From an uncultured Chitinophagaceae bacterium (lineage in GTDB: Bacteria; Bacteroidota; Bacteroidia; Chitinophagales; Chitinophagaceae): a stretch of 64,000 bases of DNA. The stretch is from positions 256,421-320,420 of the forward strand of contig CALCII010000014.1 in the NCBI GenBank assembly GCA_937907395.1. The letters run 5' to 3'. A program made the translations under genes and the position numbers. Below, in pieces: positions 8,583 through 18,110 of the stretch (positions are counted from its first letter, which is position 1; each line of letters starts with the position of its first letter). The notes under the pieces were generated by a model, which saw only the letters and a program-made list of their open reading frames with translations, had not been told where the DNA came from and searched no databases.

Positions 8583-8737
8583 TTTGTTCATTCCACTCCT
8601 TGGTTCGTTTCTCCACGAACCGGGGCAGAAGTGTTTCTTTATTGATTGACTCCTCACTAACCTGTTTTAGTTCGTGCAGACACAAAGCGATAGATCTTGT
8701 TAAAAACTTGTTGAATTTCTCCCGCCTGATTTCTATC

Positions 8738-9160
8738 ATGGTTTCACTGAACAAAGCCCAATACTTTTACAATATGGCAGGCAGGCGTTTTATTGCTTTT
8801 ATTTTTTTGATGCTGTACAGTGCATCCCTGCCCGGGATCAGTGAAATGTATCGTTTTCCGCTTCTCGTTGAACATTATTTCGACCATATGGAAGAAGGAA
8901 ACAGTACAGCACAACCCGGCCAATACCTCATTCAACATTACATACAGGAAAACGGCACCGATAAAGACGCTGCAGAAGATGCACAATTACCGTTTAAATC
9001 GGCTGTTAGTTTTATCAATGCAACTTCTACCGCCTTGATGCCATTTGAATATGCGGCACAACCACCATTACCGGTGCCGGGTGTATATCGTATAAACAAC
9101 CAGGATCTGCTGCCCGATTCTTATTTTGACAGCATCTGGCAACCTCCACGATTGAGTTAA
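8738..9160 (+). CDS. Small exported protein of unknown function
   Basis: Starting at ATG 8738 the product has 140 residues; an alternative ATG at 8774 would give a shorter leader. Residues 13-35 form a hydrophobic stretch (FIAFIFLMLYSASLPGI), suggesting a signal peptide or one membrane anchor. The remainder is acidic and proline-rich at the end, with no known domain. It lies 42 bp upstream of a membrane protein gene in the same direction. Proteins of this shape occur beside metal-related genes in Bacteroidota, but no specific role can be given. Confidence 0.55.
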   Translation: MVSLNKAQYFYNMAGRRFIAFIFLMLYSASLPGISEMYRFPLLVEHYFDHMEEGNSTAQPGQYLIQHYIQENGTDKDAAEDAQLPFKSAVSFINATSTALMPFEYAAQPPLPVPGVYRINNQDLLPDSYFDSIWQPPRLS

Positions 9161-9202
9161 TCTCACCCGTTTCTTTATTTTTTAATAGTAAACTTTACAG
9201 CA

Positions 9203-9709
9203 ATGAATGCAACATATATTCATTTGCTGCTGAATCATTTCCCTATTTTGGGGACCCTGATCGGTAGCATCTTACTCGCCTTTGGCCTCTTCTATAAAAA
9301 TGAATCGATCAAAAAAGCAGCAGCCGTGATTTTAGTAATCATGAGTATTACAGCAATACCAGTTTACCTCACCGGAGAACCGGCAGAAGACAGCATTGAA
9401 AAACTACCCGGCATTTCTGAATCCATGATTGAAATGCATGAGGATGCTGCCACCATTGCCATTTGGCTGATGATGGCTACAGGAGCCGGGGCACTTGTGT
9501 CGCTGGTAATGGGATGGTTGAAAAAAAGAACAGCAGCAGCTTATATGATCACCTGTTCACTAGCCGTTCTGTGTTTTGCTGCCATGGCCCGCACAGGTTA
9601 TTACGGAGGAAAAATCAGGCATACAGAAATTCTCACAAATGCTGCAAACAGCACAGCACCTGCCAATGAAACAATGCAGGAATCGAATTCAGAAAAGGAC
9701 GATGATTAA
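9203..9709 (+). CDS. Four-helix membrane protein (DUF2231-like)
   Basis: The 168-residue product has four predicted transmembrane helices. It begins MNATYIHLLLNHFPILG, where the paired histidines in the first helix resemble DUF2231-type membrane proteins. The C-terminal 25 residues are acidic and soluble. It probably forms an operon with the gene ending at 9160, and a strong hairpin terminator follows. Function is unknown; heme or metal binding via the histidines is only an inference. Confidence 0.65.
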   Translation: MNATYIHLLLNHFPILGTLIGSILLAFGLFYKNESIKKAAAVILVIMSITAIPVYLTGEPAEDSIEKLPGISESMIEMHEDAATIAIWLMMATGAGALVSLVMGWLKKRTAAAYMITCSLAVLCFAAMARTGYYGGKIRHTEILTNAANSTAPANETMQESNSEKDDD

Positions 9710-9724
9710 CCGCTGTTTTATACG

Positions 9725-9770
9725 CCGGAGTAAAGGTTCTGCTTAAACAGAATAGTTACTCCGGTTTTTA
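9725..9770 (+). terminator. Rho-independent terminator
   Basis: CCGGAGTAA pairs with TTACTCCGG across a short spacer and is followed by a T-run. It lies 15 bp after the stop codon of the upstream membrane protein gene. Confidence 0.8.
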
Positions 9771-9909
9771 TTTCAACTCACCGGCCCCCTCTCAATAAAA
9801 ATGAATAAACAGCTGTAGCTTTGATGTATGCACATGTGCCGGCTTTTTCGCCGCCGCTTGTCAAGCTGTTGCGTGAAATGGATTTCACAACCCTTAAAAA
9901 ACTCATTCT

Positions 9910-10638
9910 ATGAATGTCAGTTTTGTCTCCAATAAAGAAATCAACAGAGGCGAAGAAGTGCCGGCAAAAGAAATCAGGGATGCCATCTTTAATTTTATCC
10001 GATTGGATTATCCCGGTTTTGAACGGAACCATTACATTTCTGTTTTCGAGTTAAATAAGTTCAGGCGTTTGTATCTCGCCTACCTGATCGAAAAAGAAAA
10101 AGGAGAGCTTGCCAAAATAGACCAGGATGTAATGGATGCCATCAAGAACAACTCCATCCTCTCAGAAAACATCCAGGATGAAATGGAGACACAACTTACC
10201 GTAGGGCAACGCATTGCCGATAAGGTTGCTTCCTTTGGCGGCAGCTGGGCCTTCATTTCCAGTTTTTTTCTGTTTATCGTTGTATGGATGCTGATCAACA
10301 TCTTTTTTCTGGCTTCGCATCCGTTTGATCCCTATCCGTTCATCCTGCTCAACCTTATTCTTTCCTGCGTGGCTGCGATCCAGGCACCCATTATTATGAT
10401 GAGCCAAAACCGCCAGGAACAAAAAGACCGCATCCGGGCCGAACACGATTATAAAATCAATCTGAAAGCAGAACTGGAGATCAAGTTGCTGAGTGAGAAA
10501 ATTGATCATTTACTCATTCATCAAAATGAAAAACTGCTGGCGATACAGGAAGTACAGACGGATTATTTAGATGATCTCATGAAAGAACTCAAAGAAATGA
10601 AAGAAACTAATCGCTCAGATAACATGAATGGCAATTGA
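9910..10638 (+). CDS. DUF1003 membrane protein
   Basis: The 242-residue protein has a soluble N-terminal domain (1-95), two adjacent transmembrane helices (about 116-136 and 142-165) and a C-terminal charged helix likely to form a coiled coil. The segment from GQRIADKVASFGGSWAFI through the helices to QNRQEQKDRIRAEHDY is the DUF1003 signature. Function of the family is not established. It appears to be a single gene; the 173 bp after it show no feature. Confidence 0.85.
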   Translation: MNVSFVSNKEINRGEEVPAKEIRDAIFNFIRLDYPGFERNHYISVFELNKFRRLYLAYLIEKEKGELAKIDQDVMDAIKNNSILSENIQDEMETQLTVGQRIADKVASFGGSWAFISSFFLFIVVWMLINIFFLASHPFDPYPFILLNLILSCVAAIQAPIIMMSQNRQEQKDRIRAEHDYKINLKAELEIKLLSEKIDHLLIHQNEKLLAIQEVQTDYLDDLMKELKEMKETNRSDNMNGN

Positions 10639-10811
10639 ATGCAGGGCTGATTTTTAAAAGAATAAAACCTGATTCTTACTTCTCTGAATGAGTATCTAAA
10701 CACCTTCTTATTTGCCGTTAATCAATTAATTTTTGAACCAATAACAACTTCCAGTAAGTTGCCCTGCTTTTTAATCAACAGTCATTAAGTATAAACTGCA
10801 ACCAGAACCAC

Positions 10812-11309
10812 ATGAAACAAATGCGTATTCTTCACCGTTACCTGGGTTATTTTTTAGTTGGGATTATGAGCGTATATGCCATCAGCGGAACGATCATGAC
10901 CTTCCGGGATACCGATTTCCTGAAATCAGAAAAGAAAATCGAAAAGAAAATCAATCCCAACATTGCTGCCGATGAGCTGGGCAAAGCACTGGAACGGAAA
11001 AACCTGAAGGTGACAAAAGAAGAGAACGGCATCCTTTATTTTGAAAACGGACAATACAATTCGGCTACCGGTGACGCAAGCTATACCGTTAAAGAATGGC
11101 CGAAGCTGGTGCAAAAAATGACCAACCTGCACAAAGCCCGGTCCAAAGAACCACTGTTCTTCTTTAATATCTTTTTTGCGTTCTCCTTATTCTTTTTTGT
11201 GGTTTCCTCCTTCTGGATGTTTCCGCCACAGGCAAAAGTGTATAAAAGAGGAATCCTGTTTGTAATAGCCGGACTTGCTTTAACGGTGCTGTTATTGTTT
11301 TTGAAGTAA
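10812..11309 (+). CDS. PepSY-associated membrane protein
   Basis: The 165-residue product starts with a helix of the type seen in PepSY-associated membrane proteins (ILHRYLGYFLVGIMSVYAISG). A periplasmic domain follows (about 35-105), then two C-terminal helices separated by MFPPQAKVYKRG. Related proteins accompany iron or heme uptake in Bacteroidota, but no such partner is next to it here. The gene stands alone before a terminator region. Confidence 0.7.
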   Translation: MKQMRILHRYLGYFLVGIMSVYAISGTIMTFRDTDFLKSEKKIEKKINPNIAADELGKALERKNLKVTKEENGILYFENGQYNSATGDASYTVKEWPKLVQKMTNLHKARSKEPLFFFNIFFAFSLFFFVVSSFWMFPPQAKVYKRGILFVIAGLALTVLLLFLK

Positions 11310-11614
11310 TGAAAATCACATCATATCAATTCTATAATGTTCTTTAAACTCCGTGGCGCTGTAAATGCAAATGGAGTTCCTTTGCTTTTTGTACATTTAG
11401 TTATACAATAGTAAAGATTATACTAGAATGGAATGTAACCGGGGTACTGATGTTGAGTTCTACAGTAGTACAGAAGCTAAATCAAGGAACAATCCGCCAT
11501 CGGGCCGTATTCGATGGCGGGGCCCTTTTTGGTTACTTTTTTGGGCAAACAAAAAGTAACAAAGAAAAACTTACTTCTGTGATAATATAAGCTTTAATAG
11601 CACAACACTATTGT
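11310..11614. other. Intergenic region with two hairpins
   Basis: No gene is seen in these 305 bp. CCGCCATCG (11494) pairs with CGATGGCGG (11512-11520) and is followed by CCCTTTTT, a good terminator. A second hairpin, GTTACTTTTTT/AAAAAGTAAC, follows at about 11532-11560. They separate the converging genes on either side. Confidence 0.65.
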
Positions 11615-12748
11615 CTACACTCTCACATACACTTTCCTCTTATCCAGCACATACCCCACCAACCAGCATGCCATCATAATAGAAAGAGCAAAGAGAAAAG
11701 AACCCAGGTAAGCACCGGCCAGTGAAAACACATGTTCATACAACCACGAATACAAGGGTTGATGTTTCTCTCCCACAGGAATAAACCATAAAAGAATAGC
11801 TCCCAGTTCGGAAAGCAGGTAAATGAACAAGGGATTCTTTCCAAACACTTCAAAGAAATATGTACCCTTCCGTATCTGAAGAAAATCGATCAGGTACAAC
11901 AGTGCAGCAATCAGCACACAATCAATTCCCACAGTGAGCAATACAAAACTGCCGGTCCATAACTTTTTATTAATGGGAAAGAAATTATTCCATACCAACG
12001 CCACCGCAATCAAAGCGGCCCCGGCCAGCAGCAGTTTCGCCAACCCTTCATAAGTACTGCCCTTCTTCTGTATCCATAACCCGGCCGCATAACCGAAGGT
12101 AACGTTGGCAACAGAAGGTAATGTGCTCAATACTCCTTCTGGATCAAACGCAACACCTTCTCCATGATACAGATGCCCATCACCCAATAACCACAGATCA
12201 AACCGGTTGCCGGCATTCGTGAGCATATCATAAGGATCGGCACTTCCACCAAAGAACAACAGCATGAGCCAGTATGCCACGAGCAGTAAAGAAGAAATGA
12301 CCAGGATACTGTTCAGCTTCAGGTAACGTACCATCAGGGCTGCTATACAATAACCAAGTGCAATACGCTGCAATACACCCATTACCCTTGTGGTGGCAAA
12401 AGGATTTGCTTCCAGTTCATGTTGCGCATTCCAGTGAACAAAGGGAAACCAGTACATGAGATAACCGAGTAAAAAAATGATAATCGTACGTTTGAAAATT
12501 TTCTTCAGCACTTCTGCATCACTCATGCGTTCCCATTTTTTGGTAACAAAGCTCAATGCATTACCAACCACAAACATAAACGTGGGAAATACAAGATCGG
12601 TGGGCGTAAAGCCATGCCAGGAAGCATGCAGTAATGGAGCCCAGGTTGTACCCCAGTTGCCCGGTGTGTTTACAATAATCATAAAACAAACGGTCATACC
12701 ACGCAGCACATCCAGTGCGAGGAAGCGTTGGGACGAATTGCTATTCAT
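11615..12748 (-). CDS. NagX/HGSNAT-like membrane acetyltransferase (DUF5009)
   Basis: The ATG at 12748 gives 377 residues beginning MNSNSSQRFLALDVLRGMTV, the usual start of the family; a longer frame upstream would overlap the divergent gene. About ten transmembrane helices are visible. The signature RFLALDVLRG and the first extracytoplasmic loop with a histidine (HASWHGFTPTDLVFP) match heparan-alpha-glucosaminide N-acetyltransferase relatives, which acetylate sugars across the membrane in bacterial N-acetylglucosamine pathways. It is divergent from a Gfo/Idh oxidoreductase, a common partnership in sugar metabolism loci. Confidence 0.85.
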   Translation of the reverse strand: MNSNSSQRFLALDVLRGMTVCFMIIVNTPGNWGTTWAPLLHASWHGFTPTDLVFPTFMFVVGNALSFVTKKWERMSDAEVLKKIFKRTIIIFLLGYLMYWFPFVHWNAQHELEANPFATTRVMGVLQRIALGYCIAALMVRYLKLNSILVISSLLLVAYWLMLLFFGGSADPYDMLTNAGNRFDLWLLGDGHLYHGEGVAFDPEGVLSTLPSVANVTFGYAAGLWIQKKGSTYEGLAKLLLAGAALIAVALVWNNFFPINKKLWTGSFVLLTVGIDCVLIAALLYLIDFLQIRKGTYFFEVFGKNPLFIYLLSELGAILLWFIPVGEKHQPLYSWLYEHVFSLAGAYLGSFLFALSIMMACWLVGYVLDKRKVYVRV

Positions 12749-12838
12749 ACGGCAACAATTATTTTCCGAAGGTATCAAATTGCAGCGTTTAAACTTTGTA
12801 CCTTTCAGCAACATTCTTATTACTACAAAAAGATTCGC

Positions 12839-14212
12839 ATGCCTAATCAATTCTCCCGCCGGGATTTGCTCAAACTCATTGGAGCAGCAGCCGGTACCAC
12901 TGCATTACCATTATCATCATGGGCCACTAATGAAAAAGGTGAAAAAATTATTTTACCCGACAATCCACTGCATCAGAAACCCGCAAGAGCCGTTACGGCT
13001 ATTACATTAGGTGCCGGTTCACGTGGCAATGTATATGGGAACTATGCGGTTCAGTATCCTGATCAGCTGGATATTGTTGGCGTGGCCGAACCAATTGCCA
13101 TCCGCAATGAACGTTATGCAAAAAAACACAATATAGATGCAGCCAATCGTTTCAACACATGGGAAGATGTGTTCAAACGTCCCAGGTTTGCCGATGCGGT
13201 CATCATTTCCACTCCCGATGATTTACACTACGGACCTTGCATGGCTGCATTAAAGATGGGTTATGATGTGTTGCTGGAAAAACCCATTTCACCCAGCGAA
13301 CAGGAATGCAGGGATATTTTAAACCTCGCCAAAAAGAACAAACGCATTGTAGCTGTTTGTCACGTGCTTCGTTATGCACCTTATTTTGTAAAACTGAAAG
13401 AACTCATTCAGGCTGGCGCTGTAGGTGAAGTAATCAGCGTACAACACCTTGAACCAATTATGCATGTGCACATGAGCCACTCTTATGTGCGTGGCAATTG
13501 GCACAACAGCAAAAACACCACTCCTATTATTCTTGCCAAATCCTGTCATGATTTAGATATCATGAAATGGATGATCGATAAACAATGTAAAAGCATACAG
13601 GCTTTTGGAAACCTGAAATGGTTTAAAAAAGAAAACGCACCGGAAGGCAGTACCGATCGTTGTGTGAACGGATGTGCCATTGAAGCAACCTGTCCTTATT
13701 CGGCCAAACGTATTTACTACGATCGCCGCACTTGGCTGCATCATTTTGATTTGCCCGAAGACAAAGCACAACAGGGCGATGCCATTATGAATTATTTAAA
13801 AACAAGTGACTACGGACGTTGTGTGTACCGCATGGATAATGATCAACCGGATCATTACACCACTAACATCCAGTTTTCGGATGATGTAACGGCTGCTTTT
13901 TCAATGGAAGCCTTCACCAGTTACGAAGGACGCCGCACCAGGATCATGGGCAGCATGGGTGATATTGTGGGTGATATGAGTTCCTTCACGCATACTGATT
14001 TCCGTACCGGTAAAGTAACCGAATGGAAACAGGCAACTGACGGACATGGTGGTGGCGACTGGCGCCTCGTGGCCGATTGGGTGCAGGCTGTATCACAACA
14101 AAATCCGGCATTGCTTACTTCAACAATTGATGCTTCCATTGAAAGCCATGTAATGGGTTTTGCAGCAGAAAAAAGCCGTAAAGAAAAAGTAGTGGTGGAC
14201 ATTAAAATGTAA
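12839..14212 (+). CDS. TAT-exported Gfo/Idh/MocA-family oxidoreductase
   Basis: The ATG at 12839 gives 457 residues starting with a twin-arginine signal (SRRDLLKLIGAAAG, residues 6-19). The Rossmann fold follows at about 48-160, with GAGSRG as the nucleotide loop and the EKP motif (LLEKPISPS) typical of Gfo/Idh/MocA dehydrogenases. A C-terminal alpha/beta domain completes the protein. Such exported NAD(P)-dependent enzymes act on sugars or polyols in the periplasm. It is divergent from the NagX-like gene, so the two may share a promoter region. Confidence 0.9.
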   Translation: MPNQFSRRDLLKLIGAAAGTTALPLSSWATNEKGEKIILPDNPLHQKPARAVTAITLGAGSRGNVYGNYAVQYPDQLDIVGVAEPIAIRNERYAKKHNIDAANRFNTWEDVFKRPRFADAVIISTPDDLHYGPCMAALKMGYDVLLEKPISPSEQECRDILNLAKKNKRIVAVCHVLRYAPYFVKLKELIQAGAVGEVISVQHLEPIMHVHMSHSYVRGNWHNSKNTTPIILAKSCHDLDIMKWMIDKQCKSIQAFGNLKWFKKENAPEGSTDRCVNGCAIEATCPYSAKRIYYDRRTWLHHFDLPEDKAQQGDAIMNYLKTSDYGRCVYRMDNDQPDHYTTNIQFSDDVTAAFSMEAFTSYEGRRTRIMGSMGDIVGDMSSFTHTDFRTGKVTEWKQATDGHGGGDWRLVADWVQAVSQQNPALLTSTIDASIESHVMGFAAEKSRKEKVVVDIKM

Positions 14213-14217
14213 TAGTT

Positions 14218-14245
14218 GAGCCCGGTGATGAAGCCGGGCTTTTTT
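14218..14245 (+). terminator. Rho-independent terminator
   Basis: AGCCCGG pairs with CCGGGCT around a short loop, followed by six T. It lies directly after the oxidoreductase stop codon. Confidence 0.85.
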
Positions 14246-14316
14246 AAAATTCTTTTTCCCGAAGTTTTATACCTTTACAAAGAAGAATCCCGGTTTGCCT
14301 TACACTCCCTGCTTAC

Positions 14317-15348
14317 ATGAAAAAGATTTACATCTTCTTTTTCTCTGGTACAGGCAATGCCAAACGTATAGCACTGTGGATTTCACAGTTTGCTGTTGCA
14401 CGAAATATTGAATGTCATTTGTTGAATATTTCCAACACGGATGTTCACAACCTGAAAGCTCCCGATCAAAACTCATTGATCATTTTTATTTCTCCTGTTC
14501 ACGGATTTAATTACCCTAAAATCACAATTGATTTTATACGTCATTTTCCCAAGGGTACTAACAAGGTAGTTTTGATGAACACAAGAGCCGGGATGAAAAT
14601 CGGTAACTGGGTCACGCCCGGATTATCGGGCATCACGTTTTTTCTGAGCGGTTTCTGGCTTCGCCTGAAAGGCTATACAATTACAGGAGAAATTCCATTT
14701 GATATGCCGTCAAACTGGCTCTCTCTTCATCCGGCATTGAACAATAAAACAGTTCTCTTTATTCACAAAAAAATGTATGAAAAAACGCTTCGCTGTTTCA
14801 GGAATTTAGAAGAAGGAAAACCTCTCTTCCTGTCACGTAAAGAATTGTTGCAGAATCTGCTCGTCAGCCCGGTAAGCATTCTGTATTTCCTCGTGGGTCG
14901 ATTCGTAATTGCAAAAACATTTTATGCTTCGCCCGCCTGTGATCATTGTGGTATTTGTATAAAGGAATGTCCGGTCTCTGCAATCAAACTAATAAACGGG
15001 CATCCGTTCTGGACTATACATTGCGAAAGTTGTATGCATTGTATGAATCATTGTCCCAGTAATGCAATTCAAACCTCACATGGACTTGTTGCCATCACAA
15101 CTGTTTTCTATTTACTTGTTACCGGAGTTTTATATAAGTACCTGTTACATGAAATGATTGCTTCTTCTGTGTTGAGGTTTTTACTGAGCAACCTGCTTTT
15201 CTTTGTTCTTTTATTAGTTCTTTACCGGATACAGCATTTCGCTTTAAAAAACAAACTACTTGCGGGTATCATACAACATACCTCTCTCACATTTTACAAA
15301 TGGTGGGGGCGATATAAATCTGTGCCCGATCAACAATGGCAGAAATGA
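14317..15348 (+). CDS. EFR1-type flavodoxin/ferredoxin fusion with membrane helices
   Basis: This 343-residue protein has an N-terminal flavodoxin-like domain (SGTGNAKR, residues 10-17), then two 4Fe-4S motifs (C208-x2-C-x2-C-x3-C218 and C236-x2-C-x2-C-x3-C246). Two C-terminal hydrophobic segments follow (about 255-300). This is the arrangement of EFR1 family ferrodoxins, which carry electrons between flavin and iron-sulfur centres. The added C-terminal helices suggest membrane attachment. No dedicated partner enzyme is adjacent, so its electron donor and acceptor are unknown. Confidence 0.85.
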   Translation: MKKIYIFFFSGTGNAKRIALWISQFAVARNIECHLLNISNTDVHNLKAPDQNSLIIFISPVHGFNYPKITIDFIRHFPKGTNKVVLMNTRAGMKIGNWVTPGLSGITFFLSGFWLRLKGYTITGEIPFDMPSNWLSLHPALNNKTVLFIHKKMYEKTLRCFRNLEEGKPLFLSRKELLQNLLVSPVSILYFLVGRFVIAKTFYASPACDHCGICIKECPVSAIKLINGHPFWTIHCESCMHCMNHCPSNAIQTSHGLVAITTVFYLLVTGVLYKYLLHEMIASSVLRFLLSNLLFFVLLLVLYRIQHFALKNKLLAGIIQHTSLTFYKWWGRYKSVPDQQWQK

Positions 15349-15438
15349 ATCCCGCCTTTTTCAATTCACGAACCCCTGCAAAAAGAGTGTTTTATATCAA
15401 TTTTATCCTGAACTTCGGAAGCTTAAATTGTTTGCAAC

Positions 15439-16671
15439 ATGATTAATGCAGAACGCTTGAAACAGCATTACGAAGCACAGAGCCAGTTTGGAAAAATTGC
15501 AGAAACCGGCATTTGCCGTCCGGCGCATTCTCCCGAAGAAAAGAAAGTGTTTGAGCTTGCCGCCTCCTGGATGCAGGAAGCAGGAATGAAAACCCGTATC
15601 GACAATTTCGGTAACCTCATTGGCCGTTTGGAAGGAACCAATCCCGATCTGCCGGTGCTCATGATGGGCAGTCACCTTGATACACAACCTTATGGCGGAC
15701 GGTTTGATGGGATTGCCGGTGTACTCAGCGCCATTGAAGCAGTCACTGCATTAACCGAAAACGGAATCAAACCCGAACGCAGCATTGAAGTCATCTCTTT
15801 TGCCGATGAAGAAGGCTGGCGTTTCAACAAGGGCCTCTTTGGTTCCCGTGGTATCACCGGTAAATATGAAGAAGGCGAACTGGACCGTACCGATGGTGAT
15901 GGTATTACCCGCAGACAGGCACTCCTGGATTTCGGTTGTGACATTACAAAGTTTAAAGAGTCTGAATACAAACCCGGCAGCATTCATTGCTTCCTCGAAT
16001 TACATATTGAACAGGGACCTGTATTAGACAATACCAACCAACCGCTGGGAATTGTATCCGGTATTTCCGGTCCGCTCTGGCTTACTGTCAAATTAAAAGG
16101 TATGGCCGGTCATGCCGGAAGTGTACCCATGAACATGCGCAAAGATGCATTGCTGGGTGCTGCTAAAATCATTGTGGCATTGAATGAAATTACCACACAG
16201 GATCCCACTGCACCAACCGTAGGAACCAGCGGCAGTTTGAATGTTTTCCCCAACAGCCGTAACATCATTGCAGAAGAAGTGGTGTTCACACTCGACCTTC
16301 GTGATATTGTACAATCACGCAGGGATGAACGTGAAAAAGAACTGCGTGAAAAAATTGATGCCATTGCAATAGCACACGGACTGCAGTATGAAATTTCGGT
16401 TGATACAGACAGTGAGCCCCGCTACTGTGCCCAATGGATCAAAGACATTATCCGCAGCGAATCAACTGATATGGGATTGAATATTCCGGAACTCATGAGT
16501 GGGCCTTTCCATGATGCATTAGCACTTTCTTATTTCTGTGATTATGCCATGATTTTTGTGAGAAGCAAAGATGGCATCAGTCACAACCCGAAAGAATACT
16601 CTTCGTACGAAGATCTGGCAATGGGTGCTGAGTTGTTGTACCGGACGATGCTGCGTATCCTGGAAAAGTGA
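15439..16671 (+). CDS. M20-family amidase (allantoate/carbamoyl-amino-acid hydrolase type)
   Basis: The 410-residue protein matches the Zn-dependent amidase/carbamoylase branch of the M20 family. GSHLDTQPYGGRFDG supplies the first metal ligands, FADEEGWRF the catalytic acid and second ligand, LELHIEQGPVLD the bridging region, and GPFHDALALS plus GISHNPKEYS the C-terminal ligands. Family members hydrolyse allantoate, ureidoglycolate or N-carbamoyl amino acids. The exact substrate cannot be decided, because no purine or hydantoin genes lie nearby. Confidence 0.88.
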   Translation: MINAERLKQHYEAQSQFGKIAETGICRPAHSPEEKKVFELAASWMQEAGMKTRIDNFGNLIGRLEGTNPDLPVLMMGSHLDTQPYGGRFDGIAGVLSAIEAVTALTENGIKPERSIEVISFADEEGWRFNKGLFGSRGITGKYEEGELDRTDGDGITRRQALLDFGCDITKFKESEYKPGSIHCFLELHIEQGPVLDNTNQPLGIVSGISGPLWLTVKLKGMAGHAGSVPMNMRKDALLGAAKIIVALNEITTQDPTAPTVGTSGSLNVFPNSRNIIAEEVVFTLDLRDIVQSRRDEREKELREKIDAIAIAHGLQYEISVDTDSEPRYCAQWIKDIIRSESTDMGLNIPELMSGPFHDALALSYFCDYAMIFVRSKDGISHNPKEYSSYEDLAMGAELLYRTMLRILEK

Positions 16672-17092
16672 TGCCCGTAGTTTGAACCACAAAGACACTC
16701 GCTTTGCTCGTGGGAGGAAAAGCAAACTGAACCACGGAGACACAGAGAGCACAGAGGAATGCAAAGTAATTAATGATTAATAATTATTAATTCTTTCCTA
16801 CTTGATCACTCTGCGAAAACCTCAGCGTTCTCTTTTCTCTGCGGCAAAGAACGTTGGCTGTTGATCTTTGCCCGTTGGCCGGAAGAAGTCTACGTAGTTG
16901 AAATTCGTTTTTACTACGAAGCGTCGTACATCGTACACGAATATGGCAAAAACATTTTGAACCCCCGACGCTCAAGGTCGGGACCTTCGGCCCTTGAACC
17001 TCTGGAACCTTTTCAACGCTCTTGCTCCCATTCATCAAAAACACCATTCCTAACATTGCATTTTTACAGTAAGGATTGTACTTTCATAACGT
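16672..17092. repeat. Dispersed repeat region without genes
   Basis: No gene is seen in these 421 bp. Segments at 16732-16757 and 16809-16866 reappear, inverted, at about 61470-61588. A CGACGCTCAAGGTCGGGA-type stretch near 16966 also has a counterpart near 61610. This is a composite, imperfectly palindromic repeat found twice in the window. Confidence 0.7.
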
Positions 17093-17653
17093 ATGGCAAA
17101 AAAAGAAATCACGCCCAAACAAAAGGAAGAGCTCTTCAAAACATTAAAAACACGTTTTGAAAAAAACAGCAATCGTCATAAAGGAATTGAATGGGCTGTT
17201 GTAGAAGCCCGTTTGAAATCGAATGTTGATAAACTCTGGTCGCTCCATGAAATGGAACGTACCGGTGGCGAGCCCGATGTAGTAAGTATTGATAAAAAAT
17301 CAGGTGCTGTCATTTTTATGGATTGCGCTGCTGAAAGTCCGGCCGGCCGCCGAAGCCTTTGCTACGACAAAGAAGCGTTAGATGCACGTAAAGAAAACAA
17401 ACCGGCCGGCAGTGCCGTTGCCATGGCTGCAGAAATGGGAATTGAACTGCTCACAGAAGAACTATACCGTATGTTACAGCAAACAGGCGAGTATGACCTG
17501 AAAACATCCTCCTGGATACAAACACCCGCTTCCATCCGAAAACTGGGCGGCTCGCTGTTCTGCGACAGAAGATATGATACTGTTTTTGTGTATCACAACG
17601 GTGCCCAATCTTATTATGCAGCAAGAGGGTTCCGTGGACTGTTGAAAGTATAA
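17093..17653 (+). CDS. DUF4256 family protein
   Basis: The 186-residue soluble protein has the features of DUF4256. A charged N-terminus is followed by IEWAVVEARL, a central MERTGGEPDVV and FMDCAAESPAGRRSLCYD, and a C-terminal RYDTVFVYHNGAQSYYAARGFRG. The family is widespread but has no established biochemical role. There is no signal peptide. It is followed by a VOC protein 38 bp downstream in the same direction, a frequent pairing of small environmental-stress type genes. Confidence 0.85.
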   Translation: MAKKEITPKQKEELFKTLKTRFEKNSNRHKGIEWAVVEARLKSNVDKLWSLHEMERTGGEPDVVSIDKKSGAVIFMDCAAESPAGRRSLCYDKEALDARKENKPAGSAVAMAAEMGIELLTEELYRMLQQTGEYDLKTSSWIQTPASIRKLGGSLFCDRRYDTVFVYHNGAQSYYAARGFRGLLKV

Positions 17654-17691
17654 CCCCTGTTTATCATTACACCATTCTTTAAACAAAAAAC

Positions 17692-18039
17692 ATGCTCACT
17701 TCCATTCACCCCAAATTGCCCATGCGTTTGGTTGATGCAACAAAGGCTTATTACAAATCCATCGGCTTTGCTGTGGTGGCCGATTATGGCAATTACCTCA
17801 TTGTGGAAAGAGACGATGTACAAATTCATTTTTTTGAATTCAAAACACTGAAGCCCGAAGAAAATTACGGACAAGCTTATATCCGCACCGGTAACATAGA
17901 TCAACTATATCAATCTTTTCTCAGCAACAATATCTCCATTCATCCCAATGCACCATTAGAAACCAAACCATGGGGGCAACGGGAATTTTCGTTAATCGAT
18001 CCCGATCACAACCTGCTCACCTTCGGACAAACGATTTGA
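17692..18039 (+). CDS. VOC-family protein (bleomycin-resistance-like)
   Basis: The 115-residue protein is one glyoxalase/bleomycin-resistance fold unit. It shows the short beta-alpha-beta-beta-beta layout with AYYKSIGFAVVADYGNYLIVERDDVQIHFFE and the C-terminal signature GQREFSLIDPDHNLLTFGQ. Proteins of this size bind antibiotics or small metabolites as dimers. The usual metal ligand pattern is not fully evident, so binding protein is likelier than enzyme. Confidence 0.85.
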   Translation: MLTSIHPKLPMRLVDATKAYYKSIGFAVVADYGNYLIVERDDVQIHFFEFKTLKPEENYGQAYIRTGNIDQLYQSFLSNNISIHPNAPLETKPWGQREFSLIDPDHNLLTFGQTI

Positions 18040-18110
18040 TTCTATACAACACAGGCAGGCTTTGATTTAAGTGCATTCCGTACTTTTAACCCTCAACCAG
18101 ATTCACCTGC

